Program-made: the position numbers and the translations under genes
The notes under the pieces: model-generated
The model's database searches: none
The model's input: the letters and a program-made list of their open reading frames with translations, nothing else
Told to the model about the DNA's origin: nothing
Source of the DNA: Anaerolineae bacterium
Lineage (GTDB): Bacteria; Chloroflexota; Anaerolineae; Aggregatilineales; Phototrophicaceae
Direction: 5' to 3'
Length of the DNA: 64,000 nucleotides
NCBI GenBank assembly: GCA_020849765.1
Contig: JADLAY010000034.1
Span: 558,001 to 622,000, forward strand
In this document: positions 1-7,865 of the stretch, piece by piece
Layout of the letters: every line of letters begins with the position of its first letter
Numbering within the stretch: the first letter of the stretch is position 1

Positions 1-699
1 GCAGACGGCTATCCCCAGGTTCTCCCCGGCATCGAGTTGAGTGCCGAGGACGAGCAAGGTGACGTCCACGTCTTAGGCTACTTGATCGATCCGGCGAACG
101 CGGCTTTCCAGGACAAACTCGCCCATTTCCGCACCGAACGCCTCGAACGCGGGCAGCGCATCGTGCAAAAACTGGTCGAGTTGGGCATGCCTGTAACGTG
201 GGATCGGGTGATGGCTATCGCAGGTGACGCCGCAATTGGGCGCCCGCACGTTGCCCGCGCCATGGTCGAAGCGGGTTACGTCGAGAGCGTGCGCGACGCC
301 TTCGATCGTTATCTCTACAACGGTGGGCCTGCGTACGTGGCGCGCTATCGCCTCAGCCCGGAGGAAGCGATCCAGTTCATCCACGGCGCGAGTGGGGTCG
401 CGGTGCTGGCGCATCCTGGTCTGCTCCCGGATTATCGGGCTATGGTCAATCGCCTGGTGCCCGCCGGTCTCGACGGTGTCGAGGTCTATCACCCTGAGAA
501 CAACCAGACCGTGCGCCTGAATCTGAGCGGTCTGGCGCAGCAGTATGGTCTCGTCATCACGGGCGGCTCGGACTTCCACGGCAGCGCCATCAAGGCCCAC
601 GCCCGCCCCGGCATGACCGATCCGCCGCCGGAGTGCGTCAAAGCATTACGCGAGCGAGCGGAACGCTACAACAGCAGCGAAGACAATGTTGAAGAGTGA
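1..699 (+). CDS. PHP-domain phosphoesterase (5' end outside window)
   Basis: The reading frame is open from base 1, so the gene starts before the window; about 232 residues are visible. The visible part has PHP-family hallmarks: PGIELSAE near the beginning, VHVLGY, LAHPG in the middle and GGSDFHG near the C-terminus, where the His and Asp residues would bind the metal cluster. This layout matches the TrpH/YciV branch, whose members hydrolyse nucleotide or RNA 5' phosphoester bonds (3',5'-nucleoside bisphosphate phosphatase / RNase AM). Family assignment is firm; substrate is inferred. The next gene, on the other strand, ends 18 bases downstream, so the two are convergent. Confidence 0.85.
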   Translation, partial: ADGYPQVLPGIELSAEDEQGDVHVLGYLIDPANAAFQDKLAHFRTERLERGQRIVQKLVELGMPVTWDRVMAIAGDAAIGRPHVARAMVEAGYVESVRDAFDRYLYNGGPAYVARYRLSPEEAIQFIHGASGVAVLAHPGLLPDYRAMVNRLVPAGLDGVEVYHPENNQTVRLNLSGLAQQYGLVITGGSDFHGSAIKAHARPGMTDPPPECVKALRERAERYNSSEDNVEE

Positions 700-717
700 T
701 AGAGAGTCCGGCGCGCT

Positions 718-1725
718 TTAGCCCTGAATCAGGCCGGGGTAATCCAACAGCATGACTTCCAATGCCAGTCGGACGTTGGCATTCGTCTTCAGCGTGCTCA
801 ACAAGGTTTGCGTCGCATGCAGCGCCGTCAGGACTTCCGCCTCGCTCACCATCACGGCGAGCTGCTGCAGACGCGGCTCGCGGTCGGCGTGCATCAGTTC
901 GACGCCGCTCCCCGTAATGATCAAGAGCAGGTCGCGCCAGTAGCTCTGCCACAATTCGAGCAAGGGGATCAGCGCCAGCTTCTCTTTGCTCAGGTCTTCC
1001 GCCAGCGCAAAGCGACCCACCCGCGGCTTCCCCAGGATATCTTCCAGCAGATCGAGCGCGATAGTGCGCTGTTCCAGCGCGCTTTCGTCTTCCAGGCTGC
1101 GGATCGCCCAGCCGACACGGCCCCCGCTCAAACGCGCGATCAGTTCTGCCTGAGCGCTCTCCGCGGCATAATTGCCGATCAGCGCCTGCTGGATGTCGAC
1201 CGTGGCTGCCGGTCGCAAATGGACGATCTGGCTGCGGCTCGTGATCGTGGGCAGGATCGCTTCCTGGGAACCCGCCAGCAAGATGAGCACGGCGTGCGGC
1301 GGCGGCTCTTCCAGCGTCTTGAGCAGGGCATCCTGCGCGCGCGGCTGCGCACGATCGAAGTCGCGGAAGATCGCCACGCGGTAGCGCGCATCGAACGGCT
1401 TGAGCGCGATCCGCCCGGTCACCAGCCGCACTTCTTCAATCCGCAAAATGCCGCTGTTCGGGTCGGACTGTGAATAGAGCACGTCGGCGTGATTGCCGCT
1501 CAAGATCTGGCGGCAAATGCGACACTCGTAGCACGGTCGCTGGGTGACATCCTCATGCTGGCAGTTGAGCGCCATGGCGAACGCGCGCGCAAGCGTTTCC
1601 TTGCCGACGGACTCCGCACCCACAATCAAGTACGCGTGCCGAATCCGCTGGTGGATCAGGCTGCGATGCAGTTGCTCGACCGCCCAATCATGCCCATAGA
1701 CGCGCCACTGCTGAATCGGGATCAT
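718..1725 (-). CDS. holB: DNA polymerase III delta' subunit (clamp loader)
   Basis: Clamp-loader AAA+ subunit that helps load the beta sliding clamp. Visible features are the N-terminal start of the fold (YGHDWAVEQL, HAYLIVG), a four-cysteine zinc module (one Cys, then C-x2-C-x2-C about 10 residues on), and the family block DALLKTLEEPP. The P-loop reads GAESVGKE, with Glu after the Lys instead of Thr/Ser. The arginine-finger region reads TSRSQ rather than TSRCQ. Both changes fit delta', which commonly does not hydrolyse ATP. I chose ATG at 1725 because it overlaps the upstream dehydratase stop by one base (TGATG), suggesting translational coupling; a GTG one codon upstream is also possible. 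Confidence 0.88.
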   Translation of the reverse strand: MIPIQQWRVYGHDWAVEQLHRSLIHQRIRHAYLIVGAESVGKETLARAFAMALNCQHEDVTQRPCYECRICRQILSGNHADVLYSQSDPNSGILRIEEVRLVTGRIALKPFDARYRVAIFRDFDRAQPRAQDALLKTLEEPPPHAVLILLAGSQEAILPTITSRSQIVHLRPAATVDIQQALIGNYAAESAQAELIARLSGGRVGWAIRSLEDESALEQRTIALDLLEDILGKPRVGRFALAEDLSKEKLALIPLLELWQSYWRDLLLIITGSGVELMHADREPRLQQLAVMVSEAEVLTALHATQTLLSTLKTNANVRLALEVMLLDYPGLIQG

Positions 1726-2672
1726 CACGCGCCGTCCGCGAGAATCCGAGTCAGGACAGCAGCATCGACGTTACCGCCGCTGATGACGACAGCGGTTTGC
1801 TTGCCATCGCTCGGGATAGCCCCGGTCATCAATGCGGCGATGCCAACCGCTCCGCCGCCTTCGACCATCCAACCGGCATCGGCCACCATCCAGCGCATCG
1901 CTTGCGCAATCGCCTCTTCCGAGACCAGCACGATCTGATCGACCGACTGGCGCACGATCTCAATCGTGATCGACCCTTGCTCGATCTCACCCGGCAGCGC
2001 ATCCGCCAGGCTGTCTTCGTAGACCGGAAGCTGCTCGCCGTAAAACTCGTTGTACATGGCCGGAGAGCGTTCGAGATTGACGCCGATCACCTCGATCGTA
2101 GGCTTGAGCGCCTTCAACGCCAGCGCCACCCCGCTGATCAGACCTCCACCGCTCGTCGGCACGATCACGCGCTCGACCTCCGGCAGCGTCTCCATGATTT
2201 CCAGCCCAATCGTGCCCTGCCCGGCGATTACCTGCGGATCGTTGTAGGGCGAAACGTAAGTGGCGCCGACCGCATCATGCAGACGCAGGGCCTCGGCCTC
2301 TGCTTCCGTGTACCCCTCGCCGAACAACAATGGCTCACTGCCCCAACGGATGACGCCGCGGACTTTCCGCGCTGCCGTCGACTTCGGCATGACGATGCGC
2401 GTCCGCATGCCCAGCAAGTGCGCCGCGCAGGCGATGCCCTGGGCATGATTGCCGGACGATGCCGTCACGATCCCGCGACCGCGCGACCGCTTGTCGAGCG
2501 ACAGCATGGCGTTGAGTGCGCCGCGGATCTTGAACGAGTGTGTTTTGTTGGCGTTCTCCAGCTTGAGCCAGATGTTTTCGCCCAACCCGGACGCAGGTTC
2601 TAGCGGCGTCGGTGCGAGATAGTTCGAGAGTCGATAGCGGGCAAGCGCGATATCGCCGAGTGTAACCGTCAT
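1725..2672 (-). CDS. PLP-dependent threonine/serine dehydratase
   Basis: Fold-type II PLP enzyme of about 315 residues, expected to deaminate threonine and/or serine to the 2-oxo acid. Motifs seen: THSFKIRGA with the PLP lysine, ASSGNHAQG (phosphate/substrate loop) and the glycine loop SGGGLISG. It ends soon after the catalytic core with no ACT domain, so it resembles the short catabolic dehydratase or serine racemase-like forms rather than feedback-controlled biosynthetic IlvA. The frame is open to 2777, but the extra 35 residues look unlike the family; the Met at 2672 (MTVTLGD) gives the usual N-terminus. It is coupled to the downstream holB. Confidence 0.85.
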   Translation of the reverse strand: MTVTLGDIALARYRLSNYLAPTPLEPASGLGENIWLKLENANKTHSFKIRGALNAMLSLDKRSRGRGIVTASSGNHAQGIACAAHLLGMRTRIVMPKSTAARKVRGVIRWGSEPLLFGEGYTEAEAEALRLHDAVGATYVSPYNDPQVIAGQGTIGLEIMETLPEVERVIVPTSGGGLISGVALALKALKPTIEVIGVNLERSPAMYNEFYGEQLPVYEDSLADALPGEIEQGSITIEIVRQSVDQIVLVSEEAIAQAMRWMVADAGWMVEGGGAVGIAALMTGAIPSDGKQTAVVISGGNVDAAVLTRILADGA

Positions 2673-2788
2673 CGTCTTACTATGTCCCTGCGTTGGTAGG
2701 CGCTCGACTTGCGAACGAGCGCCTGCGAATGAAATGTGCGAGCCATCACCGGCGCGCTGGATGCGCGTATCGGTCAAGCGGTCACCGC

Positions 2789-4027
2789 TCAGAACGCCAT
2801 GATAGTCGTCGGATCCTGCACGATATCATTGTAGCGGATTTCAAAGTGCAGATGCGGGCCGGATGAATTGCCGCTGTTGCCGGAAAAGGCGATCACCTGC
2901 CCCGGCGAGACCGACTGTCCGCAGCTGACGTTGAAATCGCTCAAGTGCCCGTAGATGGTCGTGAACGGCCCATGTGCCAACACCACGAGGTAGCCATAAC
3001 CAAAGCTGTTCCAACCTCGGAAGATGACGACGCCGCCAAGCGCCGCGGAGACGGGCGTGCCGACAGGCGCGGCCAGGTCGACTCCCGCGTGCCAGGCGCT
3101 GAAGCCCTGAACGAAGGTATACCCCGCAATTGGACGTTGCCAATTGCCGAAGCCGCCAGGATTCGATACCTGCCCGCAGCTTCCGGCTTCACCCGGCGCG
3201 AACGAGATCGTCCCTACGCCGCTGGAACCGCTCGAAGTACGCTCGACGCGCGGCGTCCAACTGATCTGCTCAGCCGTGCCGCCGGGGATGAAGACGCGCA
3301 TCCCGCTGACGAGCACCGTGTCCGGGGTCGCGTTGTAAAGCCCGTTGCTCTCCCAATCAATGATGGCGTAGGGATCGACCGCGTAGCCTTGTGCCAGATC
3401 GGCAATCGTCCGGTCATTGGCGATCAACTCGACTGCGCCATCGACCGGCGGGATCGTCAGCACCATGCCCGGACGCAGATTACCGATGATGCTGCGCGCA
3501 TTCGACCAGCCAATGCTCTCCGGCTTGATGCCGAAGCGCTCAGCAATCGAAAACATCGTGTCGCCGCTCACGACCTCGTACTCAATCAGCTCACTTCGCG
3601 GGCGGTCAGGCACGACCGTGAACGGCCTGAACTCGTTGCGTGTCACCGTGAATCCGTTGTCCATCGAGACCAACTGCAGCGGTTGATTGAGCAGCGCCAC
3701 ACCAGCTTCGCCGCTGAGCGTCGAGCCCTGGGCAACGGGCGGCGCGACGGTCGGTTCACCGGTGACGGCGGTCGGCTCCAGAGTGGGCTGGATCGCCGTC
3801 GGCTCGACCGTACTCAGCACTTCGGGGACGCCGGGCGCTGGCTCATCACCCGGCAAGATCACCAGAACAATCGTCGCGACCGTCAGCCCGACGGCAACGA
3901 GCAGGCTGACCAGACCGATCAGGCGACGCCACATCGGCAGCCCGTCGACGACGACCGGGCGCATCGGATTCGTATCCGCCAGATGGTCGGCGGGATCGTG
4001 TTCTAAAGGTTCAAGTTCGTCAGACAT
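2789..4027 (-). CDS. Membrane-anchored LysM / M23 peptidase
   Basis: Predicted peptidoglycan hydrolase of 412 residues. A short acidic cytoplasmic tail is followed by one transmembrane helix (about 35-58), a Pro/Thr-rich linker, a LysM domain (about 147-193, starting YEVVSGDTMFSIAERFG), a second weaker LysM-like unit, and a C-terminal LytM/M23 domain (about 305-405). The M23 zinc site looks complete: HAGVDLA (first His and Asp), GHL and HLHFE. Catalysis outside the membrane on wall cross-links is expected from the family. It lies upstream of the dehydratase on the same strand with a gap of about 116 bases, so it may be a separate unit. Confidence 0.9.
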   Translation of the reverse strand: MSDELEPLEHDPADHLADTNPMRPVVVDGLPMWRRLIGLVSLLVAVGLTVATIVLVILPGDEPAPGVPEVLSTVEPTAIQPTLEPTAVTGEPTVAPPVAQGSTLSGEAGVALLNQPLQLVSMDNGFTVTRNEFRPFTVVPDRPRSELIEYEVVSGDTMFSIAERFGIKPESIGWSNARSIIGNLRPGMVLTIPPVDGAVELIANDRTIADLAQGYAVDPYAIIDWESNGLYNATPDTVLVSGMRVFIPGGTAEQISWTPRVERTSSGSSGVGTISFAPGEAGSCGQVSNPGGFGNWQRPIAGYTFVQGFSAWHAGVDLAAPVGTPVSAALGGVVIFRGWNSFGYGYLVVLAHGPFTTIYGHLSDFNVSCGQSVSPGQVIAFSGNSGNSSGPHLHFEIRYNDIVQDPTTIMAF

Positions 4028-4134
4028 TCTCGTCCATCCAAACCTAGTGACAAAAGGCTCACCCCGTGAGCAGCGGCCATCTTAGCCGACCGCATCGCGC
4101 GTGACAACCATCGTCAGCCCTACGTGGCAGCGGT

Positions 4135-4734
4135 CTAGGTCACCACCGGCGGGCGCGAATAGAGCCACCAGAAGGTCTCTGGGGCATACGCGGGGATGAG
4201 TTCATTCGCCCAGACAAATTCAGACGGACGGACGGATCGCCGCAGCAGCGAGTCGAGCTCGCGCACTTTCGCAGTCAGCGCCGCGCTTGTGATGTGGGCG
4301 GACTCCATCGCCAGCAGAATCTCCTGGACGATGGTACGCCGCAGCGCTTCCGGCAGATACAACCCGGCGCACTGGCGCGGATTCTGCGCGCATTCGTCGA
4401 AGAACGTGCGCATCGCATCCAGCCGGGAATTCGCCTCGTGCAGAACTTTCTCTTCGTAGTGGACGTGCCATTCCTGCTGCGCCCGTTGATGATCCTGTTC
4501 CGCCTTGTCGAGGACCTGTCGTTGTGCATCAGAGAGATGACTCTCCAACAGGCGAAGCCGGCGCAGACGCAGCAGCAATGCGCCAACCGTGAGCGCAGGT
4601 TTCGAGCCGCTGCCGAACATGCCGCCACCCAGACTGCCGTAAAGCTGGTTGCCGATCAGGTAGTCCGGGAGCAGTTCCGCCATTTCTGCCGCTTCTTCGA
4701 GATCGCGCGTGAGATTGAACTTCGTCTCAGACAT
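4135..4734 (-). CDS. Conserved-looking hypothetical protein
   Basis: I do not recognise this 199-residue protein. It has no signal peptide or convincing membrane helix. The N-terminus is acidic; a glycine-rich stretch (GSLGGGMFGSGSKP) follows, then a long charged helical region (about 60-130) likely to form a coiled coil, and a C-terminus rich in aromatic residues ending ETFWWLYSRPPVVT. It stands alone: the upstream trxB ends behind a terminator hairpin and the next gene downstream is 107 bases away. ATG at 4734 has a purine-rich sequence (GGAGCG) just upstream. Real coding is supported by length and codon use only. Confidence 0.6.
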   Translation of the reverse strand: MSETKFNLTRDLEEAAEMAELLPDYLIGNQLYGSLGGGMFGSGSKPALTVGALLLRLRRLRLLESHLSDAQRQVLDKAEQDHQRAQQEWHVHYEEKVLHEANSRLDAMRTFFDECAQNPRQCAGLYLPEALRRTIVQEILLAMESAHITSAALTAKVRELDSLLRRSVRPSEFVWANELIPAYAPETFWWLYSRPPVVT

Positions 4735-4777
4735 ACAACGCTCCTTCCACGGACAGATTATAGCACCCGTGGCAACA

Positions 4778-4807
4778 ATAAAGCGGTGACAGCCGTCACC
4801 GCTTTAT
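4778..4807 (-). terminator. Perfect 13-bp hairpin downstream of trxB
   Basis: ATAAAGCGGTGAC (4778-4790), loop AGCC, then the exact reverse complement 4795-4807. It lies 28 bases past the trxB stop. The T-tract on the minus strand is weak (TTTATTGTTG). Confidence 0.7.
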
Positions 4808-4834
4808 GACCACGCGTTATCAACCTGTCACGCA

Positions 4835-5842
4835 TCAAGCGCCGGGAGCAGTTTCCAGTGCCGGTGCGGCGTCTTCCAGAGGCTGAAGCTCGTCCCCGCG
4901 CTCTTCCAGCCAGTGGATGGCGGAGAGTGCCGCGGCACAGCCCTGCCCCGCCGCCGTGATCGCCTGGCGGAAGACGAAATCGTGGATTTCACCGCCCGCG
5001 AACACACCTTCGGCGCTTGTGCGCATCTTCTCGTCGACCAGCATGTAGCCATCGTCGTTGGTGGCCAACTGATCGCCGAAGACACGGCTGTTCGGATCAT
5101 AGCCGATGAAGATGAACACACCGTCGATCGGCTGATCGGTCACCGCGTCCGTCTTGACGTTGCGCAGCGTGACGCCCGTCGTCTTGCGGATGCCGCCTTC
5201 GAGCGTCTCGCCCTTCACCTCGTCGACGACCGTGTCATAGATGAACTTGATCTTCGGGTTGGCGAAAGCGCGCTTCTTCAGAGCTGTGCTCGCGCGCAGC
5301 TCGTCACGACGATGAACAATCGTCACGCTCTTGGCGAACTTGGTCAGGAACAGGCCTTCCTGCAGAGCCGAGTCACCGCCGCCGACCACGATCACGTCCT
5401 TCTCACGGAAGAAGAAGCCATCGCAGGTCGCGCAGTAGCTGACGCCATAGCCGGTGTATTCGACCTCACCAGGAATGTTCAGATGACGCGGGCTGGCGCC
5501 GATGGTGACAACCACCGAATCGGCCAGATATTCTGCGCCGTACGTCTTCACGCGGTAGGGCGAACCGTGCTCGAAATCGACCTCGGTCACTTCGTCGAAG
5601 ACGAATTCCGCGCCAAAGCGTTCCGCCTGTGCGCGCATACGCTCGGTCAGTTCCGGCCCCTGGATGCCTTCCGGGAAACCAGGGAAGTTGTCGACGTCAC
5701 TGGTGGTGGCAATCTGCCCCCCCAGATGGTTGCCCGTGATGACCACCGTGCTGTAAAGCGCACGCGCCGTATACAGGGCCGCCGTCAGCCCAGCCGGGCC
5801 GGAACCGATGACCACCACGCGTACCTTTTTTACGTCTGCCAT
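4835..5842 (-). CDS. trxB: Thioredoxin-disulfide reductase
   Basis: Flavoenzyme that passes electrons from NADPH through FAD and a redox-active disulfide to thioredoxin. The 335 residues show the FAD loop GSGPAGLTAAL (13-23), the active-site CATC (Cys137, Cys140), the NADPH loop GGGDSA (154-159) with HRRDELRAS for the 2'-phosphate, and the C-terminal FAD motif ending QAITAAGQGC. It is a standard low-molecular-weight TrxB. RBS AGAGGAG lies 10 bases before ATG. It follows an ECF sigma factor and a zinc anti-sigma gene on the same strand with gaps of 81 and 67 bases, suggesting redox-controlled expression. No thioredoxin gene is in the window. Confidence 0.95.
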   Translation of the reverse strand: MADVKKVRVVVIGSGPAGLTAALYTARALYSTVVITGNHLGGQIATTSDVDNFPGFPEGIQGPELTERMRAQAERFGAEFVFDEVTEVDFEHGSPYRVKTYGAEYLADSVVVTIGASPRHLNIPGEVEYTGYGVSYCATCDGFFFREKDVIVVGGGDSALQEGLFLTKFAKSVTIVHRRDELRASTALKKRAFANPKIKFIYDTVVDEVKGETLEGGIRKTTGVTLRNVKTDAVTDQPIDGVFIFIGYDPNSRVFGDQLATNDDGYMLVDEKMRTSAEGVFAGGEIHDFVFRQAITAAGQGCAAALSAIHWLEERGDELQPLEDAAPALETAPGA

Positions 5843-5909
5843 GCTTCGACTACTCCTCTGATCGTTTCGTTCAGTCTAAGGATTGTGATTTTGAAAGTTG
5901 ATGGTTGAG

Positions 5910-6161
5910 TCAGGCAAGCGGATCTGCGACATCCTGGCTGCGAATAATGGCAACCAGCGCCTCGAATTCCTCGCGGCAATCAGCGCAGCAGCGCAGATGT
6001 GCTTCGACGGCGGGCAGCAGTTCACGCAAGTCCGCACCCTTCGCCACCATCTCTGCCAGGCGATCGATCTGACAACCGCAGCCTTCACAATCGATCTCGT
6101 TTTCGTCCGAGTGGACGGTGAAGATCGACTCAACTAGCTTGTGAAGATGTTCGTGTTCCAC
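5910..6161 (-). CDS. Zinc-binding anti-sigma factor (ZAS / zf-HC2 type)
   Basis: Small 83-residue protein with the ZAS signature H-x3-C-x2-C at His55, Cys59, Cys62, plus upstream cysteines 25, 28 and 30, one of which could complete the zinc site at the usual spacing. In this family (RsrA, ChrR and relatives) the zinc site holds the partner sigma factor, and in redox-sensing members thiol oxidation releases it. There is no membrane segment, so it is cytoplasmic. It lies directly downstream of an ECF sigma gene and upstream of trxB. Start is GTG at 6161, preceded by GAGG. Redox sensing is inferred from the extra cysteines and the trxB neighbour. Confidence 0.82.
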   Translation of the reverse strand: MEHEHLHKLVESIFTVHSDENEIDCEGCGCQIDRLAEMVAKGADLRELLPAVEAHLRCCADCREEFEALVAIIRSQDVADPLA

Positions 6162-6242
6162 AGCACGCCTACCTCAACGTTTATCCAAATTATGGACGAC
6201 GAAAACCAGCCCGATCTTACGTCACTGGTGGGGTGAGTCGGG

Positions 6243-6896
6243 CTACTCCTGAAACAGGCCGAGGACGTAATCAAGCGATAATCCCTGCGCTTCCAGCGAG
6301 GCTTTCAATTTGCGCCGCGCATCGTGCAGCAGCTTGTACAGTGCATTCCGATTCGTATCCAGTTGCTCGGCCACGATCTCGAGCGGCACTTCCTGGACGA
6401 CCACGGCGACCAGTGCCCGGCGCTGGCGCTCCGTCAGCGCGTCGGACAAGGCTTCGTCGATCCGCTTCAAGATCTCATCGCGTTCGGCGGCGCGTTCCGG
6501 CCCCGGCGGCCTCGGGCTGAGCAAGCTGTTGGCCGAAGGCGGCAGAAGATCGCCATCCGCTGTCAGGTTATCCAGGCTGAAGTCGCGGTAGCGCGCCCGG
6601 CGTAAATCGCTGATAGCGACCCGCACCGCAATCCGCGTCGCCCAGGTCGTGAACAGGCTGTCCCCGCGGAACGTATCCAGATTCTCCAGAATCCGCAGCG
6701 TCGCATCCTGCGAGAGATCGCTCGCCATTTGCGTCAGCTCGTGATTGGAAAGATGGCTGAGATCGCTGCGCTCGCGGCTCAGGTAGTAGAGGATGCCGCG
6801 CTGCAGACGCTTTCTCAGATCTTCGAGCGCCTCCGCCTGAACAGTTCCCCCACTGCGCAGATCAGCCAGCCACTCTTCATTTGTGCGTTCAGTCAT
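6243..6896 (-). CDS. ECF-type RNA polymerase sigma factor
   Basis: 217-residue sigma-70 family protein with region 2 (about 35-105, including the DATLRILENLDTFRGDSLFTTW stretch, split here as DATLRILENL and FRGDSLFTTW) and region 4 (about 150-205, LTERQRRALVAVVVQE then a helix-turn-helix ending RRKLKASLE). No region 1 or 3, as in ECF factors. The linker between regions 2 and 4 is longer than usual and proline-rich. The gene for a zinc anti-sigma protein follows 81 bases downstream, so this is its likely partner. The region before its start carries three copies of one heptamer (see separate entry), which may be its control element. Confidence 0.88.
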   Translation of the reverse strand: MTERTNEEWLADLRSGGTVQAEALEDLRKRLQRGILYYLSRERSDLSHLSNHELTQMASDLSQDATLRILENLDTFRGDSLFTTWATRIAVRVAISDLRRARYRDFSLDNLTADGDLLPPSANSLLSPRPPGPERAAERDEILKRIDEALSDALTERQRRALVAVVVQEVPLEIVAEQLDTNRNALYKLLHDARRKLKASLEAQGLSLDYVLGLFQE

Positions 6897-6913
6897 TGGG
6901 GAATGCCTGCCCG

Positions 6914-6972
6914 GTGCAACTTATTCATTGACTGCAGGCTGCAACTATAACGGTAAACAGAGGGAGTTGCAC
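6914..6972. promoter_or_regulatory. Three TGCAACT heptamers at 25-base spacing
   Basis: TGCAACT occurs at 6915-6921 and 6940-6946, and its reverse complement AGTTGCA at 6965-6971; starts are exactly 25 bases apart. The outer pair extends to the 8-bp inverted repeat GTGCAACT/AGTTGCAC. It fills the 79-base gap between the FHA gene and the sigma gene, so it may be an operator array for the sigma operon. Confidence 0.4.
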
Positions 6973-6975
6973 AGA

Positions 6976-7497
6976 TCAGAGTCTGTCGATACCCAGTGGT
7001 GAAAGTTTTTCAAAGGAGACGACCAGCACCAGATGCCCAAGCCGAACCTCGTCGCCATCGCGCAAGACGCGCGGTTGATTGGCGATCAAGCGCTGCCCGT
7101 TCAGATAGGTGCCGTTCGGGCTGCCCCGATCGACGAGGTGCAGACTGTTATCGCGCTTGACGACGGCTGCATGACGCCGCGAGACGCCCTTCTCAACGGC
7201 CCCGCAATCCTGCAGATCCACCTCCGGCGATTCGCCGGTATCCGGGTCAAGGCGGCCCAGTATGAGTTCTGTGATAGTTTCGGCGTCGAAGACGTAGGTT
7301 TTGCTGGCGCCGCGCACCTGCAAGATCAGGTTCATCCGGCTGAAGTGCGCCGTCCCGAAACGGGCGATCACTTCTTCGAAATCGGTATCACTTAAGGATC
7401 GTGTGATCTCCATATGATTCTGCAAAAGCGTGCCACAAAACGGGCAGACAAGTGCTTTCTCATCGACTTCGCCTTTGCAGTTCGGGCACGTTTTCAC
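6976..7497 (-). CDS. Zinc-ribbon FHA-domain protein
   Basis: Cytoplasmic phosphothreonine-binding adaptor of about 173 residues. It begins with a C-x2-C ... C-x2-C zinc ribbon (CPNC, CPFC), continues with about 40 residues of linker, and ends with an FHA domain: GRLD, GVSRRHA and DRGSPNGTYLNG hold the conserved Gly-Arg, Ser-Arg-x-His and Asn-Gly that contact phosphothreonine. The window encodes three Hanks-type kinases that could supply its ligand. I prefer GTG at 7497 (MKTCPNC, with GAGG 9 bases upstream); an ATG at 7515 adds six residues but sits against its purine run. Its stop is 79 bases before the ECF sigma gene. Confidence 0.85.
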   Translation of the reverse strand: MKTCPNCKGEVDEKALVCPFCGTLLQNHMEITRSLSDTDFEEVIARFGTAHFSRMNLILQVRGASKTYVFDAETITELILGRLDPDTGESPEVDLQDCGAVEKGVSRRHAAVVKRDNSLHLVDRGSPNGTYLNGQRLIANQPRVLRDGDEVRLGHLVLVVSFEKLSPLGIDRL

Positions 7498-7865
7498 TAT
7501 GACGATCCTCGACATTCCTTTGGGTTGACAACACCCGGCTACATCATTGTCCTCAGCATGTCAGTGTTATTGTACCATTGGTCATTCACTATGAAGCCTC
7601 AATATTGTTCCGTGTTGCTAAGAAAGTCTGTGAATTTTCTCATACAATTGCCACTGAAGCGCGTTACCCTCGCTTGACGCTATAAATCTATGTATACTTG
7701 TGCCGTGTGTTCATTTTACAATACCCTCCCTTGTCCCAATGAAAAGCTTCTCAACATTTCTTTGCCCACTTGATTGAGGGTTTTTATCGTCTAGAGTGAC
7801 CGGCTATTTGTGTCACATTTCTTCCCGTTTCAGTGTTCATCGTGAGTTCTCGGAGTTGATTGCTC
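7498..7865. other. Intergenic region between divergent FHA gene and ftsH
   Basis: About 370 bases, visibly more AT-rich than the rest of the window, with no convincing gene. It must hold the promoters of both flanking genes. TTGACG (7674-7679) and TATACT (7693-7698) face ftsH, but their 13-base spacer is shorter than ideal. I see no hairpin or operator-like repeat that stands out. Confidence 0.5.
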
